Both the position numbers and the translations under genes were made by a program. A stretch of DNA of 64,000 nucleotides, taken from positions 1 to 64,000 of the forward strand of contig NZ_SPUI01000008.1 of assembly GCF_004522095.1 (NCBI RefSeq), written 5' to 3'. This stretch comes from Nocardioides sp. 503. Its GTDB lineage: Bacteria > Actinomycetota > Actinomycetes > Propionibacteriales > Nocardioidaceae. Positions 46,226 to 56,103 of this stretch are shown in pieces (position 1 is the stretch's first letter; each line of letters starts with the position of its first letter). The notes beneath the pieces were generated by a model, which did no database searches, had not been told where the DNA came from, and was given only the letters and a program-made list of their open reading frames with translations.

Positions 46226-46230
46226 GGAGG

Positions 46231-47367
46231 TCAGCCCTCCACGGTCAGCACCGGGGCGGAGACCAGCCCGAAGCTGCGCAGCACGCCCAGCAGCTCGCGG
46301 TGCCCGAACGCCTGGCACCCCGACGCGAAGCCGACGCGCCTGGGCGGCTGCTGGAGCAGGTGGTAGGCGGCGTACGCCTGGAGCAGCCCGGTCTGCTTGT
46401 AGTTCTGGTTGCCGTGGATCACGCAGTGGGCGCGGCCGAGCGGGCCCGACGCGTGCACCGAGTCGAGGGACTTGTTGAGGCGGGGGTTCTCGCGCGGCGG
46501 CATCGTGCTCATCACCTGGGCCGCGGTGGCGGCCAGCGCGGCGTAGGTGTCGTCGGCGTCCATGTCCTTGGTCGCCTCGATCGCGGCGGCCACGATCTGG
46601 GGGACGCCGAGCATGAGCGCCTTGTTGAAGACCCCTCCGAGCGCCTTGACGTTGGCGACGCGGGGGTCGTTGCGGTACCAGACGGGGTGGGATGTCCCGC
46701 CCCACGGCAGCGCCAGCGCGAGCTCGTGCTGGCCGGGGATCGCCAGCTGATAGTGGCCGGCCTCGGGGTCGAACGGCACGTAGGCGCCCTGCTCGAGGTA
46801 GTGGGCGCCGGAGAGCGCGGCGTTGAAGAGGATCGTCTGGGTGGAGGCGATCGTCGGGCTGCCGCCCCAGAAGACGGCGATGTCAAGGGTGTCGAGGCCG
46901 GGCGTCTCGAGCGCGACCTCGGCCGCGATCTCCCCGGTCGTGTACATCTGCGCGATCCCCGGCGCGAGGAGGAGGCCCGCGGCGGCGAAGTCGGCGCCGT
47001 ACTTCTCGTCGCAGGTGATCAGCCAGTCCTGCTCGCCGGTGGTGTCGGTGTAGTGGGCGCCGGCGGCCAGGCACGCCTCGACCACCTCGGGGCCCCACTT
47101 GCTGAACGGGCCCACGGTGTTGAGCACCACCGACGCGCCCTGGAAGAGCTCGGTGAGCGACTCCAGGTCGTGGGTGACCTCGACGACCTCGAAGTCGGCG
47201 GTCTCGATGCCGGCGACGTGGGTGGCCATCGAGGCACTGAGGGTGTCGGCCGAGCGGCCGGCGGCGACGAACGGCACGCCGTACTCGCGGAGGTACTCAC
47301 AGATGAGGCGGCCGGTGTAGCCGGAGGCGCCGTAGACGACGACGCGCTTGGTGTCGCTCATGGTCAC
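46231..47367 (-). CDS. Saccharopine dehydrogenase-like (SCCPDH/trans-acting enoyl reductase) protein
   Basis: 378 residues. The N-terminal Rossmann motif (RVVVYGASGYTGRLICEYLREYGVPFVAAGRS) followed by HDLESLTELFQGASVVLNTVGPFSKWGPEVVEACLAAGAHYTDTTGEQDW is characteristic of the saccharopine-dehydrogenase-like family, which in mycobacteria includes trans-acting enoyl reductases. Its reaction here is unknown; reduction of a CoA-bound enoyl or carbonyl group would fit the operon. The GTG at 47367 overlaps the upstream SDR stop (GTGA); an ATG two codons later (47361) is an alternative. Confidence 0.85.
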   Translation of the reverse strand: MTMSDTKRVVVYGASGYTGRLICEYLREYGVPFVAAGRSADTLSASMATHVAGIETADFEVVEVTHDLESLTELFQGASVVLNTVGPFSKWGPEVVEACLAAGAHYTDTTGEQDWLITCDEKYGADFAAAGLLLAPGIAQMYTTGEIAAEVALETPGLDTLDIAVFWGGSPTIASTQTILFNAALSGAHYLEQGAYVPFDPEAGHYQLAIPGQHELALALPWGGTSHPVWYRNDPRVANVKALGGVFNKALMLGVPQIVAAAIEATKDMDADDTYAALAATAAQVMSTMPPRENPRLNKSLDSVHASGPLGRAHCVIHGNQNYKQTGLLQAYAAYHLLQQPPRRVGFASGCQAFGHRELLGVLRSFGLVSAPVLTVEG

Positions 47368-48161
47368 ATCCCCATCCCGCCGTCGACCGGGAGGCCGACG
47401 CCGTTGACGAAGCGGGCGGCGTCGGAGGCCAGGAAGACCACCGCGTCGGCCATGTCGGACACCTCGCCTAGGCGACCCGAGGGGGTGAGCTCGATGACGG
47501 CCCCCACGGCCTCCTCGGGAGAGCCGAAGAGCCCGATCGCGGCGACGTCGTTGGCCAGGCCCGCGCCCATGGCGGTCGGCACCAGGCCGGGGTAGATGCA
47601 GTTGACGCGGACGCCGTAGCCCAGCTTGCCGGCCTCCATGGCGGCGACGCGGGTGAGCCGGTCGACGCCGGACTTGGTGGCGGAGTAGACGCCGATGCCG
47701 GGGAACGCGATGGTGGCGGCGACCGAGGCGACGTTGATGACGCAGCCGCCGTTGCCGGCGGCGCCCTCGGGCCGCATCGTGCGGAAGGCGTGCTTGATGC
47801 CCAGCGCGGTGCCCAGCAGGTTGACCTCGAGCTGCTTGCGGACCTGGTCGGGATCCAGGTCGACCAGCAGGCTGGTGATCTCGATGCCGGCGTTGTTGAC
47901 GACGATGTCGAGCCCGCCGAAGTCCGAGGCGCAGGCCGTCGTGACGTTGGCCCAGCTGGCGTCGTCGGTGACGTCGTGGTGCACGAAGCCGTGACCCTCG
48001 CCCTCGAGCGCGTCGGCCGCCTTCTCGCCGAGGTCGTCCTGCAGGTCGGCGATCACGACGCGGGCGCCGGCCGCGGCCAGGGCCTGCGCCATGCCCTCGC
48101 CGAGGCCCTGCGCACCCCCGGTCACCAGGGCGGTACGGCCGGACAGGTCCAGGTGGGTCAT
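47364..48161 (-). CDS. SDR-family oxidoreductase
   Basis: 265 residues: cofactor motif LVTGGAQGLGEGMA, NNAG at LDIVVNNAGIE, catalytic Ser in VINVASVAATIA, Tyr/Lys in GVYSATKSGVDR, and C-terminal VGLPVDGGMGM. First gene of a minus-strand operon (SDR, SCCPDH-like, acyl-CoA synthetase, SDR). ATG at 48161 has GAGGAG upstream; the frame continues further upstream through the operator region and is not used. The upstream region holds two TTGAC-type palindromes that overlap its -35 box, so the divergent TetR protein is the likely repressor. Confidence 0.93.
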   Translation of the reverse strand: MTHLDLSGRTALVTGGAQGLGEGMAQALAAAGARVVIADLQDDLGEKAADALEGEGHGFVHHDVTDDASWANVTTACASDFGGLDIVVNNAGIEITSLLVDLDPDQVRKQLEVNLLGTALGIKHAFRTMRPEGAAGNGGCVINVASVAATIAFPGIGVYSATKSGVDRLTRVAAMEAGKLGYGVRVNCIYPGLVPTAMGAGLANDVAAIGLFGSPEEAVGAVIELTPSGRLGEVSDMADAVVFLASDAARFVNGVGLPVDGGMGM

Positions 48162-48222
48162 CGGGTCTCCTCGGTGCGGTCGGATGCCGGTGTGCCGGCG
48201 GTCACAACGTACGGCGAAACCC

Positions 48223-48258
48223 TTGACGACTGTCAAGACTTTCCTGGACATTCGTCAA
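48223..48258. promoter_or_regulatory. Tandem TetR-type operators between divergent SDR operon and TetR gene
   Basis: Site 1 is TTGACGACTGTCAA (48223-48236) and site 2 is TGGACATTCGTCAA (48245-48258), 22 bp apart (two helical turns). Read on the minus strand, site 1 supplies TTGACA as a -35 box with TACGTT (48206-48211) as a -10 box 19 bp on. Site 1 matches the palindrome at 37093-37106 in 12 of 14 positions. Confidence 0.55.
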
Positions 48259-48309
48259 GAAAAGTCCGGTCGGGTGTCAGGACGAGGCCTCCGGAAGGCG
48301 ACGGGACCG

Positions 48310-48315
48310 TAGAGT
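48310..48315 (+). promoter_or_regulatory. Probable -10 (TAGAGT) of the TetR gene
   Basis: TAGAGT would give a start near 48322 and a 25-nt leader carrying GAGGTGGG before the ATG at 48347. Confidence 0.4.
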
Positions 48316-48346
48316 GGCGCGACAGGACGGCGAGCGAGGTGGGCGG

Positions 48347-49006
48347 ATGGCAGGCACGACCAGCACGGTGAGCGGCACGGCCGCCGCGTCGAGCAGGACC
48401 CGGCGCGCGCCCGCCGACAAGCACGACGCGCGGCGCAACCAGCTCGCGGAGTCGGCGCTGACGACCCTGGGGGAGCTGGGCTACGCCCGGACCAGCCTGC
48501 GCGAGATCGCCAACAACTCCGAGTTCAGCCACGGCGTCGTCCACTACTACTTCCACGACAAGCTCGAGCTGATCGTCTACTGCGTGCGCTACTACAAGGC
48601 GCAGTGCGTGACCCGCTACGACGCGGTCGTCTCCGACTCCACCACCGCCGAGGGGCTCCTGGACGCCTTCGCCGCCAAGCTCGTCGAGACGCTGCGCGAC
48701 GAGGCTCCCATGCACCGGCTCTGGTACGACCTGCGCACCCAGAGCATGTTCGAGGAGTCGCTGCGCGAGGCGGTCACGATGATCGACGCGACCCTGGAGG
48801 AGATGATCTGGCGCGTCGTCAGCCGCTACGCCGAGCTGGCGGGGCGCCCCACGGCGATGACCCCCTCGGCGGCGTACGCCGTGCTCGACGGGCTGTTCCA
48901 GCAGGCGCTGCTCGGCCACCTCGTGGGCCAGCCGCAGGCGCTCGACCAGATCGCGTCGCAGGTCCACGGCCTGATGCCGCTGATGCTGGCTCCCGCCCCC
49001 TCGTGA
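48347..49006 (+). CDS. TetR-family transcriptional regulator
   Basis: 219 residues. A disordered N-terminus of about 30 residues is followed by the TetR HTH: RRNQLAESALTTLGELGYARTSLREIANNSEFSHGVVHYYFHDKLELIVYCV. The C-terminal all-helical domain is the ligand/dimer part. It is divergent from the SDR/SCCPDH/acyl-CoA synthetase/SDR operon and probably represses it and itself through the two sites between them, with an acyl-CoA or related ester as inducer (inference). ATG at 48347 is preferred to GTG at 48314, which overlaps the -10 box. Confidence 0.9.
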   Translation: MAGTTSTVSGTAAASSRTRRAPADKHDARRNQLAESALTTLGELGYARTSLREIANNSEFSHGVVHYYFHDKLELIVYCVRYYKAQCVTRYDAVVSDSTTAEGLLDAFAAKLVETLRDEAPMHRLWYDLRTQSMFEESLREAVTMIDATLEEMIWRVVSRYAELAGRPTAMTPSAAYAVLDGLFQQALLGHLVGQPQALDQIASQVHGLMPLMLAPAPS

Positions 49007-49014
49007 GATTCGGC

Positions 49015-49020
49015 TACCCT
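49015..49020 (+). promoter_or_regulatory. -10 box TACCCT of the leuS leader, leaderless
   Basis: TACCCT lies 6 nt before the ATG of the leader peptide at 49027, so the first ribosome can load on the very 5' end of the mRNA. Confidence 0.6.
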
Positions 49021-49026
49021 GGTGAC

Positions 49027-49053
49027 ATGCACAGGGACCTGCTCCTTACCTAG
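49027..49053 (+). CDS. Leucine leader peptide of leuS (MHRDLLLT)
   Basis: Eight codons and a TAG stop: Met-His-Arg-Asp-Leu-Leu-Leu-Thr. Three consecutive leucine codons, CTG CTC CTT, include the CTT codon that is rare in this GC-rich genome. It is placed directly after a -10 box and directly before two hairpins and the leucyl-tRNA synthetase gene. This is the layout of a ribosome-mediated attenuator that senses charged tRNA-Leu: stalling on the leucine codons would alter folding downstream and allow read-through into leuS. Confidence 0.75.
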   Translation: MHRDLLLT

Positions 49054-49106
49054 CCGCGTCGATCCGAGACCGACGCGGCTGCCCCTCGTGACCGAGGGGC
49101 TTTTTT
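49053..49106 (+). terminator. Attenuator hairpins upstream of leuS
   Basis: Hairpin 1 pairs GCCGCGTCG (49053-49061) with CGACGCGGC (49071-49079), and its 5' arm begins in the leader stop codon. Hairpin 2 pairs GCCCCTCG (49081-49088) with CGAGGGGC (49093-49100), followed by TTTTTT (49101-49106): a textbook intrinsic terminator and the only clean T-run terminator in the window. A ribosome stalled at the leucine codons would cover the 5' arm of hairpin 1. A strong antiterminator pairing is not obvious by eye; only CGAG (49065-49068) with CTCG (49085-49088) is visible. Confidence 0.75.
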
Positions 49107-49146
49107 GTGCCCGGAGCCAGGACCCACCAGAGGCGAGAGAGACATC

Positions 49147-51636
<2,490 letters not shown>

Positions 51637-51653
51637 GCCGGGGCCACCCGGGC

Positions 51654-51659
51654 TACTGT
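51654..51659 (+). promoter_or_regulatory. -10 box TACTGT, leaderless
   Basis: TACTGT lies 7 nt before the DegV-family ATG at 51667. Confidence 0.55.
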
Positions 51660-51666
51660 TCGGTCC

Positions 51667-52521
51667 ATGTCGGTCGTCGTCGTCACTGACTCGACCGCCA
51701 GCCTCCCCCCGGAGGTGGCGGCCGAGCGCGGGATCATCGTGGTCCCGCTGCAGGTCGTCATCGGCGCGAGCTCCTACGACGAAGGGTCCGAGGAGGCGAC
51801 GCCGGAGCGCGTCGCGCAGGCGCTGCGGGAGTTCCGCCCGGTCAGCACGTCGCGCCCCGCGCCCCGGGCGATGCTCGACGCCTACGAGCGCGCGGCCCTC
51901 GCCGGCGCCAAGCAGATCGTGTCGGTCCACATCTCGGGCGACATGAGCGGCACCTTCGAGTCCGCCCAGCTCGCCGCCCGGGACGCCCCCGTGCGGGTGA
52001 TCTGCGTCGACAGCCGCCAGGTCGGCGTGGCCACCGGCTACGCCGCCCTCGCCGCCGCCGACGCCATCGGCCAGGGCGTCTCGGTCGAGGCCGCCGCCCA
52101 GGCGGCGCGCACCCGCGCGGCCGCCTCCCGCTCGCTCTTCTACGTCGACACCCTCGAGTACCTGCGCCGCGGCGGCCGGATCGGCACCGCCTCGGCGCTC
52201 TTCGGTGGGGCGCTCGCGGTCAAGCCGCTGCTGCAGATCGAGGACGGCGTCGTCGCCTCGCTGGAGAAGGTCCGCACCACCGCCCGGGCCCTGGCCCGGC
52301 TCGAGGAGCTCGCCGTCGAGGCGGCCGGCGCGGACCCGATCGACCTCTGCGTCGCCCACCTCGCCAACCCCGACCGCGCCGGGATGCTCGTCGACCGCCT
52401 CACCGACCGCCTCGCCGCCAACCTCGGCGGCCGCGAGCCCTGGTGCGGCGAGCTCGGCGCCGTCCTCGGGGCGCACGTCGGGCCGGGGATGATCGCCGTC
52501 TGCGTGGCGCCGCGGGGGTAG
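51667..52521 (+). CDS. DegV-family fatty-acid-binding protein
   Basis: 284 residues. Family landmarks are VVVTDSTASLPPEVAAERGIIVVPLQV at the N-terminus, STSRPAPRAMLDAYE, HISGDMSGTFESAQLAA, VDSRQVGVATGYA and YVDTLEYLRRGGRIGTASALFGGALAVKPLL. DegV/FakB-type proteins bind a fatty acid and, in Firmicutes, present it to the kinase FakA; the role in actinobacteria is less clear and no FakA is present here. The TAG stop is the first base of a long palindrome downstream. Confidence 0.93.
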   Translation: MSVVVVTDSTASLPPEVAAERGIIVVPLQVVIGASSYDEGSEEATPERVAQALREFRPVSTSRPAPRAMLDAYERAALAGAKQIVSVHISGDMSGTFESAQLAARDAPVRVICVDSRQVGVATGYAALAAADAIGQGVSVEAAAQAARTRAAASRSLFYVDTLEYLRRGGRIGTASALFGGALAVKPLLQIEDGVVASLEKVRTTARALARLEELAVEAAGADPIDLCVAHLANPDRAGMLVDRLTDRLAANLGGREPWCGELGAVLGAHVGPGMIAVCVAPRG

Positions 52522-52584
52522 CAGGTTTTTCAGCAGCTGCTGAAAAACCTGCGCTTCTGGGCCAGAAGAACGGCCCAGAAGCGC
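52521..52584. terminator. Tandem perfect palindromes after the DegV gene
   Basis: A perfect 32-bp palindrome at 52521-52552 (centre CAGCAGCTGCTG) is followed, sharing two bases, by GCGCTTCTGGGCC (52551-52563) paired with GGCCCAGAAGCGC (52572-52584). It begins on the last base of the stop codon. Likely terminator, but two back-to-back long hairpins are more than a simple terminator needs. Confidence 0.7.
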
Positions 52585-52736
52585 AGGGAAAGGCCCAGCA
52601 GGTGCGGCTCGACGCCTCGGCGCGCCCCCGCCCACGTCTCCTGAGCCACGCGCCGCGAGTCGTCCACAGGTACGTCGCCCGTGCGGGTCGTCCACAGCTC
52701 GCGGCGTCGCCGGGGCCCGCCGTCCGGCGGCCTGCC

Positions 52737-52742
52737 TAGCGT
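52737..52742 (+). promoter_or_regulatory. -10 box TAGCGT of comEA, leaderless
   Basis: TAGCGT lies 7 nt before the ATG at 52750. Confidence 0.55.
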
Positions 52743-52749
52743 CCCTCCC

Positions 52750-53760
52750 ATGCGATCGCGACGAGCCCAGCAGGAGCATGACGAGGCGGTGGCGCGACGG
52801 CTGGCCCAGCTGAGCGCCGAGCTGTCCGCCACCCACGTGCCGGGGGCCGCGGACGCGCGCGACGTGGCGCCCGCGGCCGGCGGCGAGTGGTGGGACGGGC
52901 ACACTCGCGTCGCCCCTGCCCGCCGCCCACTCGTGGTCGTGCCCCCGACGGTCGACCCTCCCGCCCCGCCCCCGCCGGAGGATCCGGCGGGGGAACCCCC
53001 GCCGGTTCCCGTCCCCGGTCGCCACGCGGCGCGCCGGCGTCGCGTGCTGGCCGCGGCGGTGCCCGAGCCACTGCGCGGGCGCGCCTGGCTGGGACCCATG
53101 CAGGTGACCGTCGTGGCAGTGCTGGTCGCCGTGGGCTTGGCCGTCACGACCTGGTGGGTGGTGCGGGGCGACCCCGAGCCGGCCACCGCAGGTCCCTCGC
53201 TGCCCGCCGCGAGCGGTGCGTTGGTCTCGGTGGCCGAGCAGCCCGTGCCCTCGCCGCCCGCCGTCTCGCCGTCCGGTGCCTCACCGAGCGGAGGGCCGGC
53301 GGGCGGCGCGGGAGCGAGCGTGACCGTCGACGTCGCGGGCAAGGTACGCCGCCCCGGCATCCAGGTGCTGGACGCCGGGGCTCGCGTGGTCGACGCGATC
53401 GAGGCGGCCGGTGGAGCTCGGGCGGGCGTGGACCTGGCGTCCCTCAACCTCGCGCGCGTGCTCGTCGACGGGGAGCAGGTCCTGGTGGGGGCGCCTGCCG
53501 GTCCGGCGGTGGGGGGTCCCGGCGTCTCCGAGGTGCCGGGGGCGCCCGGTCCCGGCGGGGCCGTGCCGGCGCTGGTCAGTCTCAACACGGCGGGGCAGGC
53601 CGAGCTCGAGACGCTGCCCGAAGTCGGTCCGGTCACGGCGCAGTCCATCCTCGCCTGGCGCACCGAGCACGGCGGCTTCTCCTCGGTCGACGAGCTGCTC
53701 GAGGTCGACGGCATCGGCGACGCCACGCTGGCCAAGATCGCGCCCTACGTCACGATCTGA
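52750..53760 (+). CDS. comEA: ComEA-family DNA-binding protein
   Basis: 336 residues. A cytoplasmic, Pro-rich N-terminus is followed by a transmembrane helix (about 115-138, MQVTVVAVLVAVGLAVTTWWVV), a Pro/Ala/Ser linker, an SLBB domain (about 190-250, VTVDVAGKVRRPGIQVLDAGARVVDAI) and a C-terminal helix-hairpin-helix (from 275, SLNTAGQAELETLPEVGPVTAQSILAWR). It should bind incoming DNA outside the membrane and pass it to ComEC. ATG at 52750 follows TAGCGT by 7 nt. comEC begins 11 bp after its stop. Confidence 0.92.
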   Translation: MRSRRAQQEHDEAVARRLAQLSAELSATHVPGAADARDVAPAAGGEWWDGHTRVAPARRPLVVVPPTVDPPAPPPPEDPAGEPPPVPVPGRHAARRRRVLAAAVPEPLRGRAWLGPMQVTVVAVLVAVGLAVTTWWVVRGDPEPATAGPSLPAASGALVSVAEQPVPSPPAVSPSGASPSGGPAGGAGASVTVDVAGKVRRPGIQVLDAGARVVDAIEAAGGARAGVDLASLNLARVLVDGEQVLVGAPAGPAVGGPGVSEVPGAPGPGGAVPALVSLNTAGQAELETLPEVGPVTAQSILAWRTEHGGFSSVDELLEVDGIGDATLAKIAPYVTI

Positions 53761-53771
53761 GGGAGAGGCCG

Positions 53772-56051
53772 GTGACGCCAGCGGTCGGCGGGCACGACCT
53801 GCGCCTGCCCCTGCTCGCGGCGTCCGGGTGGCTCGCGGGCGTCGCCGCGCACCAGCTGGGCGCCTGGGTCTGGCTGGGGGTGGGCGCCGTCGCGCTCGTG
53901 GCGGCCCGGCGCGCGTCGCCCACCCTCCTCGGAATGGTGCTCGTGGCCGCTGCGGTGGCCGGCGCGACCCTGCTCCGGGTCCAGGCGGTGAGCGACAACC
54001 CGGTGGGCGCGCTCGCGCACGAGCGCGCGGCAGCGAGCGTCACCGGCACCGTCGTCTCCGACCCGCGACCGGTCGCAGGCCGCTTCGCCGAGCAGGTGGT
54101 GGTCCGCCTCGAGGTCCGCTCGGTCACCGGGCGCGGCCGCACCCACGCCCTCGCCACGCCGGTCCTGGTGATCGGCGGTCAGGCGTGGGCGCGGACGCCG
54201 CTGGGAGCGACGGTCACCACGTCGGGCGTCCTGGTGCCGGCCGACGGCGACGACCTGGCCGGGGTGCTCACCGGAGCACGGGACCCGACGCTGCGGGCGC
54301 CACCCGACGTGTGGTGGCGCGGCGCGGCCGTGGTCCGTCGGGGGATCCGCGACGCGGTGGCGCATCGTCCCGCCGACCAGCGCGCGCTGGTGCCGGCGCT
54401 CGTCGACGGGGACGACGCCGGCCTGGACCCGGGGCTGGCCGACGACTTCCGCACCACCGGGCTGACGCACCTCACGGCAGTCTCCGGGACCAACCTCACG
54501 CTGGTGGTGGGGTTCCTGCTGCTGCTGGCCCGGTGGTGCGGGGTCCGCGGGCGTTGGCTGCACGTCGTCGGGGCGGCGGGGATCGTCGGCTTCGTGCTCC
54601 TCGCCCGCACCGAGCCCAGCGTGCTGCGCGCCGCGGTGATGGGCGCGATCGGTCTGGTGGCGATGGGGGTCGACGGTCGCAGGCGCGCCTTCCGGGCCTT
54701 GGGGCTGGCGGTGGTGGCGCTGCTCCTGGTCCAGCCGGGGCTGGCGATGACCGCCGGGTTCGCGCTGTCGGTGCTCGCCACCGCCGGCATCGTCGTGCTG
54801 GCCCCCGACTGGCGGGACGCGCTCGCGCGGTGGCTGCCGCGCTGGGCGGCCGAGGCGGTCGCGGTCCCCGCCGCGGCCCAGCTGGCGTGCACGCCGGTGG
54901 TCGCGGGGCTCTCGGGCCAGGTCAGCCTAGTGGCGGTGGCCGCCAACCTGGCCGTGGCGCCCCTGGTCGGTCCGGCGACCGTGCTCGGCCTGGCCGGCGG
55001 GCTCGTGGGACTCCTCGTCCCTCCCGGCGGTCGCCTTCTCGGCACGCTCGCCGCCTGGTGCGTGGGCTGGATCGTCGCCGTCGCCCGCCGCGGTGCGGAC
55101 CTGCCCGGGGCGGCGCTCGACTGGGGCTCCGGGGCCGTCGCGCTGGTGGCCCTCACGGCGATGTGCGTCGTCCTGGTCCTGCTCATGCCCCGGGTGCTCG
55201 GCCGCCCGGCGTCGGCCGCCGCCCTGCTCGCGCTCCTCGTGGTCGTCGTGACCGTGCGCCTCCCGACGCCGGGCTGGCCGGCCCCCGGGTGGGTGCTCGC
55301 GATGTGCGACGTCGGCCAGGGTGACGCCCTGGTGGTGCGCACGTCCCCGTCGGCCGGCATCGTCGTCGACGCCGGCCCGGACCCCGGGGCGGTCGACGCC
55401 TGCCTGGACCGGCTCGGTGTCGACGACGTCCCGCTCGTCGTGCTGACCCACTTCCACGCCGACCACGTCGACGGACTGAGCGGGGTGCTCGACGGCCGCC
55501 GGGTGGGTGCGGTCGAGACGACCCGGATGCTCGACCCGCCCGGCGGGGTGGCGCAGGTGGGGGAGGAGTCGGACGCCGCCGGGCTCGTGCCGGTGCTCGC
55601 GCCGTACGGCGTCACGCGCACGCTGGGCGACGTCACCCTCCAGGTGCTGTGGCCGCCCCCGGACCGCACCGAGGTCGGCGCCGGCGACGGCAGCCGCGCC
55701 AACGACGCCAGCGTGGTCCTGCTCGTGGAGGTGCGCGGGGTCCGGCTCCTGCTCGCCGGTGACCTCGAGCCCGAGGGCCAGGCGGCCCTCGCCCGCAGCC
55801 TCGTCGGTCTGGACGTCGACGTGCTCAAGGTGCCCCACCACGGCAGCCGCTACCAGGACCTGGGCTTCCTCACCTCGCTCGACGCCGAGGTGGCGCTGGT
55901 CTCGGTCGGCGCCGACAACGACTACGGCCACCCCGCCGACGTCGTCCTGGACGCCTTGGCCGACCACGGCAGCGAGGTGCGTCGCACCGACACCGACGGC
56001 GACGTCCTCGTCGTGCCCGACGGCGACGGCGTGTCCACGGCGACCCGCTGA
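53772..56051 (+). CDS. comEC: ComEC/Rec2-family DNA uptake channel
   Basis: 759 residues. A multi-pass N-terminal part with the competence domain (GLTHLTAVSGTNLTLVVGFLLLLARW) is followed by a metallo-beta-lactamase domain whose metal motif is H560-F-H562-A-D564-H565 (THFHADHVDGLSG). Further conserved pieces are MCDVGQGDALVV and KVPHHGSRYQD. It forms the membrane pore for single-stranded DNA, and the lactamase domain may degrade the other strand. GTG start at 53772 with GGGAGAGG upstream. Natural transformation in this organism is not shown by these two genes alone. Confidence 0.95.
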   Translation: MTPAVGGHDLRLPLLAASGWLAGVAAHQLGAWVWLGVGAVALVAARRASPTLLGMVLVAAAVAGATLLRVQAVSDNPVGALAHERAAASVTGTVVSDPRPVAGRFAEQVVVRLEVRSVTGRGRTHALATPVLVIGGQAWARTPLGATVTTSGVLVPADGDDLAGVLTGARDPTLRAPPDVWWRGAAVVRRGIRDAVAHRPADQRALVPALVDGDDAGLDPGLADDFRTTGLTHLTAVSGTNLTLVVGFLLLLARWCGVRGRWLHVVGAAGIVGFVLLARTEPSVLRAAVMGAIGLVAMGVDGRRRAFRALGLAVVALLLVQPGLAMTAGFALSVLATAGIVVLAPDWRDALARWLPRWAAEAVAVPAAAQLACTPVVAGLSGQVSLVAVAANLAVAPLVGPATVLGLAGGLVGLLVPPGGRLLGTLAAWCVGWIVAVARRGADLPGAALDWGSGAVALVALTAMCVVLVLLMPRVLGRPASAAALLALLVVVVTVRLPTPGWPAPGWVLAMCDVGQGDALVVRTSPSAGIVVDAGPDPGAVDACLDRLGVDDVPLVVLTHFHADHVDGLSGVLDGRRVGAVETTRMLDPPGGVAQVGEESDAAGLVPVLAPYGVTRTLGDVTLQVLWPPPDRTEVGAGDGSRANDASVVLLVEVRGVRLLLAGDLEPEGQAALARSLVGLDVDVLKVPHHGSRYQDLGFLTSLDAEVALVSVGADNDYGHPADVVLDALADHGSEVRRTDTDGDVLVVPDGDGVSTATR

Positions 56052-56103
56052 CCGGCGCGTGCCCTGCCGGAGGACCGTCGGCGGTCTGTGGGAGGCTGAC
56101 GAC

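Noticed and set aside
49007..49146. T-box riboswitch upstream of leuS
   Set aside because: No T-box signature sequence or specifier stem is visible; the leader peptide with three Leu codons and a terminator explains the region better.
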